From Nocardioides exalbidus (GTDB lineage: Bacteria; Actinomycetota; Actinomycetes; Propionibacteriales; Nocardioidaceae), in assembly GCF_900105585.1 (NCBI RefSeq), contig NZ_FNRT01000002.1:2356001-2420000 (forward strand): DNA of 64,000 nucleotides, in the 5' to 3' direction. A model generated the notes under the pieces. The model was given only the letters and a program-made list of their open reading frames with translations, had not been told where the DNA came from and did not search any database. This document shows, piece after piece, positions 1 through 8,038 of this stretch (its first letter is position 1; the number at the start of each line of letters is the position of its first letter). Position numbers and translations under genes: made by a program.

Positions 1-3
1 GAC

Positions 4-444
4 ATGACGCTCAAGCTGCACCACTTGCGTCCCGCTCCGGGCGCCAAGACCGCCAAGACCCGCGTGGGTCGCGGTGAGGGCTCCAAGGGCAAGACCGCCG
101 GTCGCGGTACGAAGGGCACCAAGGCTCGCTACCAGGTTCCGGTGGCGTTCGAGGGTGGCCAGATGCCGATCCACATGCGCCTGCCCAAGCTGAAGGGCTT
201 CAAGAACCCCTTCCGCGTGGAGTTCCAGGTCGTCAACCTCGACCGCCTCGGGGAGCTCTTCCCCGACGGTGGCGCGGTGACCGTGGCCGACCTCGTCGCG
301 AAGGGCGCGGTCCGCAAGGGCCAGCCCGTCAAGGTCCTGGGCCAGGGCGACATCTCCGTCGCCGTCCAGGTCAGCGTCGACGCGTTCTCGTCCTCGGCCA
401 AGCAGAAGATCGAGGCCGCAGGCGGCTCCGCGACCGTGGCTTGA
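4..444 (+). CDS. rplO: 50S ribosomal protein L15 (uL15)
   Basis: Large-subunit ribosomal protein of the late-assembling central protuberance region. The 146-residue product has the family's Gly/Lys/Arg-rich N-terminus ([17 protein letters not shown], residues 23-39) and the globular C-terminal half, so the gene is complete, although its ribosome-binding site lies outside the window. It is the last ribosomal gene of the spc operon here. It is followed by a strong hairpin and then secY, the standard bacterial order rplO-secY-adk-map. Length and composition are normal for the family. Confidence 0.97.
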   Translation: MTLKLHHLRPAPGAKTAKTRVGRGEGSKGKTAGRGTKGTKARYQVPVAFEGGQMPIHMRLPKLKGFKNPFRVEFQVVNLDRLGELFPDGGAVTVADLVAKGAVRKGQPVKVLGQGDISVAVQVSVDAFSSSAKQKIEAAGGSATVA

Positions 445-468
445 GGCCACGCACTCGCACATTCGGTG

Positions 469-507
469 AAGGCCCGGCCGCACAGTGGGAACTGTCGGCC
501 GGGCCTT
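469..507 (+). terminator. Strong hairpin between rplO and secY
   Basis: Arms AAGGCCCGGCCG (469-480) and CGGCCGGGCCTT (496-507) pair perfectly. An inner ACAGT/ACTGT stem (482-486, 491-495) follows one bulged C and leaves a GGGA loop, so about 17 bp pair in all. A short T-containing tail follows. It lies 25 bp after the rplO stop and should end or attenuate spc-operon transcription ahead of secY. The 129 bp from hairpin to secY start would then need a promoter; I see no convincing one. Confidence 0.75.
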
Positions 508-636
508 CGTCGTTAGCGGGGAAGCGGGCTCTCGACCGCCACTTGTTAGGCTTCCCCGGGCTTGTCGGCGTACTGCGTCGAAGGTCTCTCGTCCGCCCGC
601 CGATCCTGGCCGGGCACCCTTACGAAAGAGGAACCA

Positions 637-1932
637 GTGCTAGGCGCGTTCGCCAACGCTTTCCGGACTCCGGACCTGCGGAAGAAGCTGCTGTTCGTCC
701 TGCTGATCGTCACGATCTTCCGGCTCGGATCGCAGGTGCCCACCCCGGGCGTCCACGTGGCCAACGTCCAGGCCTGCATCAACCAGCTCGAGGAGGGCGG
801 GCTCTACAGCCTGATCAACCTCTTCTCGGGCGGTGCGCTGCTCCAGCTCACCATCTTCGCGCTCGGGATCATGCCCTACATCACGGCCTCGATCATCCTG
901 CAGCTGCTCGTCGTGGTCATCCCACGGCTCGAAGCGCTGAAGAAGGAGGGCCAGGCCGGCCAGACGAAGATCACCCAGTACACCCGCTACCTCACGCTCG
1001 GCCTCGCCGTCCTCCAGGCGACCGGCATCGTCGCGCTCGCGCGCAACGGCGCGCTGCTGCAGGGCTGCAACCGCGACCTGCTGCACGACAACGGCACCCA
1101 GACGTTCCTCGTCATGGTCATCACCATGACCGCCGGCACCGCGGTCATCATGTGGCTCGGTGAGCTCATCACCGACCGCGGCATCGGCAACGGCATGTCG
1201 ATCCTCATCTTCACCCAGGTCGTCGCCACCTTCCCGGCGTCCCTGTGGAGCGTGAAGACCTCGCAGGGCTGGGTCACCTTCGCCATCGTGATGGTGATCG
1301 GGCTCGTCCTCGTGGCCGGCGTCATCTTCATCGAGCAGGCACAGCGCCGCATCCCGGTGCAGTACGCCCGCCGCATGGTCGGTCGCAAGATGTTCGGTGG
1401 CAACTCCACCTACATCCCGCTCAAGGTCAACCAGGCCGGCATCATCCCGGTCATCTTCGCCTCGTCGCTGCTCTACCTGCCGGCGATGGCGGTGCAGTTC
1501 AACCCCGACAGCAAGAACCCCGTGCTGGACTTCATCAACCGCTACATGGTGGGCGGCGACCACCCGCTCTACATGGCGATCTACTTCCTGCTGATCATCT
1601 TCTTCACGTACTTCTACGTCTCGATCACCTTCAACCCTGTCGAGGTGGCGGACAACATGAAGAAGTACGGCGGCTTCATCCCCGGGATCCGGGCGGGCAA
1701 GCCGACCGAGGACTACCTGTCCTACGTCCTGTCCCGCATCACGTTCCCTGGAGCTCTCTACCTCGGCCTGATCTCGTTGGTCCCGCTCGTCGCGTTCGCG
1801 ATGATCCAGGCCAACCAGAACTTCCCGTTCGGTGGCACGTCCATCCTCATCATGGTCGGCGTCGCGCTCGACACGGTGAAGCAGATCGAGAGCCAGCTCC
1901 AGCAGCGCAACTACGAAGGATTCCTCCGCTAA
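637..1932 (+). CDS. secY: Protein translocase subunit SecY
   Basis: Channel-forming subunit of the SecYEG translocon in the cytoplasmic membrane. The protein has 431 residues with the expected ten hydrophobic segments and conserved stretches such as GIMPYITASIILQLL and the cytoplasmic loop containing RRIPVQYARR. I start it at GTG 637, where AGAGGA lies about 5-8 nt upstream and the protein begins VLGAFANAFRTPDLR, matching the family's N-terminus. An in-frame ATG at 562 would add 25 residues with no support. The stop codon abuts the adk ATG, so the two are very probably translated from one message. Confidence 0.96.
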   Translation: MLGAFANAFRTPDLRKKLLFVLLIVTIFRLGSQVPTPGVHVANVQACINQLEEGGLYSLINLFSGGALLQLTIFALGIMPYITASIILQLLVVVIPRLEALKKEGQAGQTKITQYTRYLTLGLAVLQATGIVALARNGALLQGCNRDLLHDNGTQTFLVMVITMTAGTAVIMWLGELITDRGIGNGMSILIFTQVVATFPASLWSVKTSQGWVTFAIVMVIGLVLVAGVIFIEQAQRRIPVQYARRMVGRKMFGGNSTYIPLKVNQAGIIPVIFASSLLYLPAMAVQFNPDSKNPVLDFINRYMVGGDHPLYMAIYFLLIIFFTYFYVSITFNPVEVADNMKKYGGFIPGIRAGKPTEDYLSYVLSRITFPGALYLGLISLVPLVAFAMIQANQNFPFGGTSILIMVGVALDTVKQIESQLQQRNYEGFLR

Positions 1933-2508
1933 ATGAGACTGATCTTCATGGGCCCGCCCGGTGCGGGCAAGGGCACGCAAGCGAAGTTCGTGGCCGACCA
2001 CTTCGGCGTGCCGGCCATCTCGACGGGCGACATCTTCCGGGCCAACGTGTCTGCGGGCACGCCGCTCGGTGTCGAGGCCCAGCGCTACATGGACTCCGGT
2101 GAGTACGTCCCCGACGAGGTCACCAACAAGATGGTGCGCAACCGCATCGACGAGGACGACGCCGCGCCCGGCTTCCTCCTCGACGGCTACCCGCGCACCC
2201 TCGCCCAGGTGGCCGAGCTCGACGGCATGATCGAGTTCACCGGTCACCGCCTCGATGCGGTCGTCGTGCTGACCGTCGACGCCGAGGAGCTCGTCCAGCG
2301 GTTGCTGCAGCGCGCCCAGACCGACGGTCGCGCCGACGACACCGAGGACGTCATCCGGCGCCGCCAGGAGGTCTACACCGAGCAGACCGCTCCGCTCATC
2401 GAGGTCTACCGCGAGCGGGGCATCCTCGTCGAGGTCGACGGCATGGGCGAGGTCGACGACGTCACCAAGCGGATCTTCGACGCGCTCGACGTCGTCCCGC
2501 AGAGCTGA
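1933..2508 (+). CDS. adk: Adenylate kinase
   Basis: Interconverts ATP + AMP and 2 ADP in the cytoplasm. The protein has 191 residues, with the P-loop GPPGAGKGT at 7-15, the NMP-binding region STGDIFRANV, and the FLLDGYPRT motif. The lid is the short, zinc-free form usual in actinobacteria, which explains the length below about 215. The ATG immediately follows the secY TAA with no gap, implying translational coupling. secY-adk-map is a standard cluster. Confidence 0.97.
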   Translation: MRLIFMGPPGAGKGTQAKFVADHFGVPAISTGDIFRANVSAGTPLGVEAQRYMDSGEYVPDEVTNKMVRNRIDEDDAAPGFLLDGYPRTLAQVAELDGMIEFTGHRLDAVVVLTVDAEELVQRLLQRAQTDGRADDTEDVIRRRQEVYTEQTAPLIEVYRERGILVEVDGMGEVDDVTKRIFDALDVVPQS

Positions 2509-2540
2509 CCCACCGGACGCAGGACGGGTGCAGGACGACC

Positions 2541-3365
2541 ATGGCGTTGCGTGACCGCGGGATCGAGATCAAGTCGGCCGACCAGATCGACCTGATGCGG
2601 GTCGCCGGGCGGCTCGTGGGGGAGACCCTCGAGCTGCTGCGCGACGCCGTGCGTCCCGGGGTCACCACGCTCGAGCTCGACACCCTCGCGGAGACCAACA
2701 TCCGCGACCACGGCGGCATCCCGTCGTTCAAGGGCTACAGCCAGCCGCCGTTCCCGGCGACCATCTGCGCCTCGGTCAACGACGAGGTGGTGCACGGCAT
2801 CCCCGGCCCGCGCGTGCTGGCCGAGGGGGACGTCATCTCGATCGACTGCGGGGCCATCGTGCAGGGGTGGCACGGCGACGCCGCGATCACCGTGCCCGTC
2901 GGCGAGGTGCCCGACGACGTACGTCGACTCCTCGAGGTCACCGAGGAGTCGCTCTGGCGCGGCATGGCGGCCGCCCGCCTCGGCGGCCGGGTGACCGACA
3001 TCAGCCACGCCATCGAGACCCACGTCCGCGCGCAGGGCCGCTACGGCATCCTCGAGGACTACACCGGTCACGGCATCGGCACCGAGATGCACATGGCTCC
3101 CAACGTGCCCAACTACGGCCGCAAGGGCCGCGGCGCCTCGATCGTCGAGGGCCTCGCGCTGGCCGTCGAGCCGATGGTCACCCTCGGCAGCAAGCACACC
3201 GACCTGCTCGAGGACGAGTGGACCGTGGCGACGGTCGACGGGTCCTACGCCGCGCACTTCGAGCACACGTTCACCGTCACGCCGCGGGGCGCGTGGGTGC
3301 TCACCGCCGTCGACGGCGGCGAGGCCAGGCTGGCCGAGCTCGGCGTCCCATTCGGCGGACGCTGA
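2541..3365 (+). CDS. map: Type I methionyl aminopeptidase
   Basis: Removes the initiator methionine from nascent proteins. The 274-residue pita-bread-fold enzyme keeps the five metal ligands: D102, D113, H177, E210 and E241, seen in IDCGAIVQGWHGD, GHGIGTEMH, EPM and the C-terminal HFEHTF. H85 in VNDEVVHGIP is the usual substrate-contact histidine. AGGACG upstream is a plausible Shine-Dalgarno. It ends the secY-adk-map run, and 39 bp later the terC riboswitch begins. Confidence 0.96.
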   Translation: MALRDRGIEIKSADQIDLMRVAGRLVGETLELLRDAVRPGVTTLELDTLAETNIRDHGGIPSFKGYSQPPFPATICASVNDEVVHGIPGPRVLAEGDVISIDCGAIVQGWHGDAAITVPVGEVPDDVRRLLEVTEESLWRGMAAARLGGRVTDISHAIETHVRAQGRYGILEDYTGHGIGTEMHMAPNVPNYGRKGRGASIVEGLALAVEPMVTLGSKHTDLLEDEWTVATVDGSYAAHFEHTFTVTPRGAWVLTAVDGGEARLAELGVPFGGR

Positions 3366-3404
3366 GACCGCGAGTCGACCACGCCCCACCGGGCGTGGAA
3401 GGAT

Positions 3405-3520
3405 GGATCCGCTGGAGGGGAGTATTCCCCTGACGGTGGTGCCGTCATCACGGTGTCGCGCGAGCGGCCCCCGGTGTCACCGGTTCGCCCATCCAGGTGA
3501 GCGGAAGAGACCTCCGGTGG
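3405..3520 (+). ncRNA. yybP-ykoY-type manganese riboswitch upstream of terC
   Basis: The leader contains the signatures of this class: GGGGAGTA at 3417-3424, a CCGTCATCACGG segment at 3442-3453, and a 3' GGAAGAGACCTCCGG whose CCTCC (3511-3515) pairs with GGAGG (3414-3418) to close the outer helix. The class binds Mn2+ and commonly precedes TerC-family genes, which is what follows here. A second pairing is possible: GGTGAG (3496-3501), inside the aptamer's 3' side, with CTCACC (3545-3550) just before the terC Shine-Dalgarno. That could be the expression platform. I have not run a covariance model. Confidence 0.8.
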
Positions 3521-3572
3521 CCGTGCCGTGCGCGGACACCGGCACTCACCTTCACCCCTAGGAGCAAACAGC

Positions 3573-4601
3573 GTGGACGTCCCCCTCTGGGTCTGGATCG
3601 CGACCTTCGCCGTCACCATCGTCATCTTCACCTTCGACCTCGTCGTCGTGGGCCGCCGCCCGCACGAGCCGAGCATGAAGGAGTGCGCGACCTACCTCTC
3701 GATCTACGTCGGCCTGGCCATCATCTTCGGCGCAGGCGTGTGGCTGACGTGGGACCACCAGCACGGGCTGGAGTTCTTCTCCGGCTGGCTGGTCGAGTAC
3801 TCGCTGTCGATCGACAACCTCTTCATCTTCATCATCATCATGGCGAAGTTCGCCGTGCCCAAGGAGCTCCAGCAGTACGCCCTGATGATCGGCATCGTGA
3901 TGGCGCTGGTCATGCGCGCGATCTTCATCGGTGTCGGCGCGGCCGCGATCAACAACTTCAGCTGGGTCTTCTACCTCTTCGGCCTGTTCCTGGTCTACAC
4001 CGCGATCAAGCTCGCCAAGGAGGGCGCGGAGGACGAGGACGAGGAGTTCGAGGAGAACAAGCTCGTCGCATTCGTCGAGCGACGCTTCCCGGCCACGTCG
4101 GAGTGGCACGGCAAGAAGCTGCTGGTCGCCGGTGACGGCGCCAAGAAGATGATCACGCCGATGTTCATCGTGATCATCACGCTCGGCACGACCGACCTCC
4201 TGTTCGCGCTCGACTCGATCCCCGCGATCTTCGGCATCACCAAGGAGCCCTACCTGGTGCTCACGGCCAACATCTTCGCGCTGATGGGCCTGCGCCAGCT
4301 CTACTTCCTCATCGGCGGCCTGCTGCAGCGCCTGATCTACCTCTCCTACGGCCTGGCGTTCCTGCTCGCGTTCATCGGCGTCAAGCTGATCCTCCACGCG
4401 ATGCACGAGAACGAGCTGTCGTTCATCAACGGTGGCGAGCACATCTCGTGGGCCCCGGACGTGCCGATCTGGCTCTCGCTCGTGGTCATCATCGCGACGC
4501 TCGCCGTCACCGCGGCCCTGTCGCTGTTCGTGTCGAGCCGCCAGACGCCGGAGGAGCAGGACGCGGCCAGCGGCCCGCGTCGCGACTGGGACAACGACTG
4601 A
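3573..4601 (+). CDS. TerC family integral membrane protein (Alx/MeeF type)
   Basis: A 342-residue polytopic membrane protein. Acidic intramembrane motifs typical of TerC are present: FTFDLVVVG near the N-terminus, LSIDNLFIFI in the middle and LFALDSIPAIFGITK. Characterised relatives (E. coli Alx, Bacillus MeeF/MeeY) are linked to manganese export or metalation of exported proteins. The upstream Mn riboswitch supports that role here. The start is GTG 3573, preceded by TAGGAG eight bases away; an upstream in-frame ATG at 3528 lies within the leader structure. The gene converges on the nuclease gene with only three bases between stops. Confidence 0.9.
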   Translation: MDVPLWVWIATFAVTIVIFTFDLVVVGRRPHEPSMKECATYLSIYVGLAIIFGAGVWLTWDHQHGLEFFSGWLVEYSLSIDNLFIFIIIMAKFAVPKELQQYALMIGIVMALVMRAIFIGVGAAAINNFSWVFYLFGLFLVYTAIKLAKEGAEDEDEEFEENKLVAFVERRFPATSEWHGKKLLVAGDGAKKMITPMFIVIITLGTTDLLFALDSIPAIFGITKEPYLVLTANIFALMGLRQLYFLIGGLLQRLIYLSYGLAFLLAFIGVKLILHAMHENELSFINGGEHISWAPDVPIWLSLVVIIATLAVTAALSLFVSSRQTPEEQDAASGPRRDWDND

Positions 4602-4604
4602 CGC

Positions 4605-5282
4605 TCAGCAGCGTCGGGCGACTCGTCGTACGACGTCCGCGTCGGCCGTGGTGAGGGGCAGGTCCCACGCCACGGCCACGCGGACGTAGCGGCGCACGTA
4701 GTCGCAGCGTGCCCGCCGCCACGGGGGCAGCCACTCCCCGGGGCCGTCGGCGAGCTTGTCCTGGTTGCTGCGGGCCGAGACGGCGAGCAGCTCGCGGCGT
4801 ACGTCGTTGGCGAACGCCACGCGCCGGCGCTGGGACCACGCCCACGCGCCGCCGTGCCACGCCCGTGCGAGCGGGTACACGTGGTCGACGGCGATGTCGT
4901 AGCCGTCGTCGCGCCAGGTCATCCGCTCGCCGGTGTAGGGGTCGCGCAGCCGTGCCTGGTAGATGCGGCAGCGTGAGCCCCACCGCATCTCGATGTCGCT
5001 CATCTGCAGCAGCAGGACGTCCTCGCGGGTCGAGCAGCCGTTGTGCCCCCGGGGGCCGTCGTGGTCGTCGGTCCACGGCTCGCCGAACACGCACGCCCCG
5101 GGATCGCAGGCGCGGTCGTAGCCGGGGTGGTACCCGAGGTCGTCGACGACCCGCGCCCGGTCGAGGAGGCCCAGGATGCGGTCCTTCTCCGGTGAGGCAG
5201 CCGAGGCGGCCGGGGTCGGTGCCACGGGGGAGGTGCCGGTGAGGCCGAGTGCGAGGACGCACGCAGCGATCAGGACACGCAC
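4605..5282 (-). CDS. Secreted HNH nuclease (DUF1524/GmrSD C-terminal-like)
   Basis: The 225-residue product opens with a hydrophobic signal peptide (VRVLIAACVLALGLTG) ending in an Ala/Pro-rich stretch. The C-terminal part holds the His-Me finger nuclease pattern of exported DUF1524 proteins: DHVYPLARAWHGGAW (D133, H134), then FANDVRRE and an NQDKLADGPGEWLPP motif. Several cysteines (CDPGACVF, CRIYQ) suggest disulfides outside the cell. The GTG start lies inside the kinase gene's last codons, giving a 13-bp overlap and probable coupling. Its substrate is unknown; extracellular DNA is the usual assumption. Confidence 0.8.
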   Translation of the reverse strand: MRVLIAACVLALGLTGTSPVAPTPAASAASPEKDRILGLLDRARVVDDLGYHPGYDRACDPGACVFGEPWTDDHDGPRGHNGCSTREDVLLLQMSDIEMRWGSRCRIYQARLRDPYTGERMTWRDDGYDIAVDHVYPLARAWHGGAWAWSQRRRVAFANDVRRELLAVSARSNQDKLADGPGEWLPPWRRARCDYVRRYVRVAVAWDLPLTTADADVVRRVARRC

Positions 5283-6673
5283 TGGCTCGTGCTCGGCGAG
5301 ACGTCGTCGCCCCGCGTCATGCGGAGGTCGAGGCAGACCGGGTCGGGGGTGCGGACCAGGAGCTGCTGCTTGGTGGTGGTCCCGGCCTCGTCGGTGTCGT
5401 CGCGGTGCCAGCTGAAGGTGTCGCCCGGCTCGACGTCGACCGGCGCGTTCCACTCGAAGAGGACACCGCGCGGCGTGCGGCTGCCGGTCAGCAGGGGCGC
5501 CTGGGTCAGCGTGTCCACGACGATGCCGTCGGGCGTGCGGGTCGCAGCCGGGTCGCCGACGCCGGGGTCCTCCTCGCGGTCGCCACCGAAGAAGAGGAAA
5601 CCGAGGATGAGGGCCAGCACGGCGACGCCGACGCCGGCCCACACCAGGCCGGAGACACCCGACCCGGAGTCGGTGTCCTCGGCGGCGTCGGGGTCCTGCG
5701 CCGCGATCCGGCGCGGCCCGCTGGCGGAGATGACGGTCACCGGCTTCATGGCGGTGGCGTCCTCGGGGACGTCGACGACGTCGGGGGAGGGCGGCGCCGA
5801 GGCGTCGGGCCGGTCGCCCTCGACGGCGACGGCGGTGCGGGCCCACCCGGCGGCGGCCTCGATCCGCTGGAGCGCCCGGGCGAGCTCGAGGGCGCTCTCG
5901 GGACGGTGCTCGGGACGCTTGGCCAGGCACTGCTGGAGCAACCGGTCGAGAGCGGGAGGGACGTCGGGACGCTGGGTCGCGGGCGGCGCGGCGTGCAGGA
6001 TGCGGGCGCTGAGGGCGCGCGTGGAGTTGTCCCCCGACGGGATCGCGAACGGCGACCGCCCGACGAGCAGGTGCCAGATCGTCGCGCCGAGCGAGTAGAC
6101 GTCGGACGCGACCGACCCGTTGGACCGGCCGTCGAGCAGCTCGGGCGGCGACCACGGGTAGGAGATGCGCACGTCGTTGTCGCCCTCGACCTCGGCCATG
6201 TGGCCGGCGATGCCGAAGTCGGTGAGGGCCGGCTCGTGGTAGCTGGTGACGAGGACGTTGCTGGGCTTGATGTCGCGGTGCAGGATGCCCGAGCGGTGCG
6301 CCGTCTCGATCGCGCTGGCGAGCTTGATGCCGGTGGAGACCGCGTCGACCGGGGCCATCGGGTTGGAGCGCACCCGCACGCCGAGGTCCGGCGGCGGGCA
6401 GTAGCGCATGACGAGGAACGGCCGGCCGCCCTCGGCCGTCACGCCGGCCGTGATCACGGAGACGATGTAGGGGTGGTCGGCCAGGCGCGCCATCGCGTTG
6501 GCCTCGGCGGTGAAGAGGTACTTCTCGCGGTCGGTCAGCGGCACGTCGGGACGCACGACCTTGACCGCGACCCGCTGGCGCGGCCACTGCTGCTCGTAGA
6601 GGAAGACGTCGGCGAAGCCGCCGCTGCCCAGGTGCTCGACGAACGCGAACCCGGGGATGACGGGGGCGCTCAC
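5270..6673 (-). CDS. Membrane serine/threonine protein kinase (PknB-like)
   Basis: A 467-residue Hanks-type kinase. The catalytic domain (about 9-275) has the Gly-rich loop LGSGGFADV (15-23), K38 of VAVK, HRDIKPSN with catalytic D134, and DFG at 152-154. A low-complexity linker leads to one membrane segment (about 340-362, GVGVAVLALILGFLFFGG), followed by a roughly 100-residue outside domain with two cysteines. There are no PASTA repeats, so the ligand would differ from that of PknB. The GTG start overlaps the FHA gene's stop (GTGA), and its own end overlaps the nuclease gene. The operon FHA-kinase-nuclease is therefore tightly coupled. Confidence 0.93.
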   Translation of the reverse strand: MSAPVIPGFAFVEHLGSGGFADVFLYEQQWPRQRVAVKVVRPDVPLTDREKYLFTAEANAMARLADHPYIVSVITAGVTAEGGRPFLVMRYCPPPDLGVRVRSNPMAPVDAVSTGIKLASAIETAHRSGILHRDIKPSNVLVTSYHEPALTDFGIAGHMAEVEGDNDVRISYPWSPPELLDGRSNGSVASDVYSLGATIWHLLVGRSPFAIPSGDNSTRALSARILHAAPPATQRPDVPPALDRLLQQCLAKRPEHRPESALELARALQRIEAAAGWARTAVAVEGDRPDASAPPSPDVVDVPEDATAMKPVTVISASGPRRIAAQDPDAAEDTDSGSGVSGLVWAGVGVAVLALILGFLFFGGDREEDPGVGDPAATRTPDGIVVDTLTQAPLLTGSRTPRGVLFEWNAPVDVEPGDTFSWHRDDTDEAGTTTKQQLLVRTPDPVCLDLRMTRGDDVSPSTSQCVS

Positions 6674-7896
6674 CGGCCGATCCCCCCTGACTCGTAGCGG
6701 ACGGCATAGACGTGCGCGAGGTCGATGACCGTGCCGGGCTCGAGGACGTAGGCCTCACCCGGTCGCATGCCCTGCGGCTCGCGGCCCGGGAGTGCGATGG
6801 TCGTCCCGCCCCGGCTGTCGAGGTCGCGGGCGACCACGTCCCACCCGTCGAGCTCGATCTGCAGGTGGCGCCGGGACACGAACGAGTGGTCGGACGGCAG
6901 GTGCACCAGGTGCGGCCAGTCGGTGCTGCCCGTCGCCGGTGCGGGCTTGCGGCCGATGATCACGCCGCGGTCGAGCGGGACGACCTCGCCGGTCGGCAGC
7001 CGCAGCCCACCGAGCGAGGGCCGGTCGACCCGTCGCGGCTCCTGCGGCGCCACGCGCTGGTGGCACACCCGGCACTGGGGCGAGATCGGTGGGGTCAGGT
7101 GGCCCAGGGGACAGCTCACGGCCAGCACGGTCGGCGTGGTGCTGTGGGAGAGGTGCGCGGGACGGTGCGACGTCGACCCGTCATGGTCGTCGGCCCCGGC
7201 ACCACCGTCGGCGTCGGGATCGGCGGCGGGTGCGGTGTGGGGGTCGGTGTCGGGACGGATCGTGGTGTGCGTCCCCTCCTCGATGCGCGCGACCAGGAGC
7301 GGGTCGGGCTCGGAGGTGTCCATCAGGGAGCCGGTGTCCTCGACGGGCCGGCGGATCCTGGTGCGCGGCGGGGGACCGTCGGGCCCCTTGGCGGCGAGGA
7401 TCGAGTCGGGGATGCCGTCGATCATCGCCGCGGTCGGTGCCGGCGCCTCCACCTCCTGGGCGCGGTGGGCAGGTGCGGTGCGCACCACGACCGGCTGGAT
7501 CTCGACCCGGTCGGCGGCCACGACACCGCCGACGAGCCGGCGCGTGGGGGCGAGCGCAGCGGGGTCGTCGCCACCGTCGAGGCTGAGCACCCGCGCGGCA
7601 CCGGACAGGCGCACGTGCCCGGTGCCCCGGGACACGGTGGTGGAGGAGCCCGGGGTGAAGTCGACCAGCGCGAGCCCGGGCGGGTCTCCCTCGAAGGCCT
7701 TCTCGACGATCGCCATCACGCGCTCGACGACGGAGGAGCCGCTGGGGGCGGTGAGCGACAGCGCGTCCCAGATCTCCTGGACGACCTGCTCGTCGGCGGG
7801 GTCGGTCAGCAGCAGCCAGTGCGCGCCGCTGCCGAGCAGCACGCCGGCACCGCTGGCGTACCTCGCATCCACGATCACCGTCGGCCCCCCTCGCAC
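6670..7896 (-). CDS. FHA domain protein with zinc-ribbon-like motif
   Basis: A 408-residue cytoplasmic protein. The C-terminal FHA domain (about 310-400) has the phosphothreonine-binding pattern GRK...HSFVSRRHLQI and DLDSRGGT. Just before it, CPLGH...CRVCHQ resembles a small zinc ribbon. The middle is Pro/Thr-rich and low in complexity. The N-terminal ~130 residues form a domain I do not recognise. Encoded first in the operon with the kinase, it is the likely reader of that kinase's phosphosites. The start is GTG 7896, with GGAG about ten bases upstream on the minus strand. A later start is possible. Confidence 0.82.
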   Translation of the reverse strand: MRGGPTVIVDARYASGAGVLLGSGAHWLLLTDPADEQVVQEIWDALSLTAPSGSSVVERVMAIVEKAFEGDPPGLALVDFTPGSSTTVSRGTGHVRLSGAARVLSLDGGDDPAALAPTRRLVGGVVAADRVEIQPVVVRTAPAHRAQEVEAPAPTAAMIDGIPDSILAAKGPDGPPPRTRIRRPVEDTGSLMDTSEPDPLLVARIEEGTHTTIRPDTDPHTAPAADPDADGGAGADDHDGSTSHRPAHLSHSTTPTVLAVSCPLGHLTPPISPQCRVCHQRVAPQEPRRVDRPSLGGLRLPTGEVVPLDRGVIIGRKPAPATGSTDWPHLVHLPSDHSFVSRRHLQIELDGWDVVARDLDSRGGTTIALPGREPQGMRPGEAYVLEPGTVIDLAHVYAVRYESGGIGR

Positions 7897-7951
7897 ACGC
7901 CCACCACTCCATCATCACCCATGTGGCCGTTCGGCCGCACGCGGTCCCGAC

Positions 7952-7980
7952 TTGATGGATCCTGACCTCATACATACCCT
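7952..7980 (+). promoter_or_regulatory. Candidate promoter of the giant-protein operon
   Basis: TTGATG (7952-7957), a 17-bp spacer and TACCCT (7975-7980) form a sigma-A-like element in the 142-bp gap between the divergent FHA and giant-protein genes. It would leave a leader of roughly 50 nt before the GTG at 8039. This is a visual match only. Confidence 0.4.
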
Positions 7981-8038
7981 CCTCTGGGTAGACGGCTGCG
8001 GACGCGCACGTCACCGGCGGGGGCCAAGGGGGATTGAC

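Noticed and set aside
640..2247. Long minus-strand frame over secY and adk
   Set aside because: It overlaps two certain genes and has Asp/Val/Glu-rich shadow composition.
3573..4601. Tellurite resistance function for the TerC homologue
   Set aside because: No other ter genes are present, and the upstream Mn riboswitch points to manganese-related membrane function.
4605..6758. A 717-residue minus-strand frame suggesting a kinase-nuclease fusion
   Set aside because: The upstream two-thirds is out of frame with the real kinase and looks like shadow sequence. A GTG followed by a good signal peptide at 5282 is the real start.
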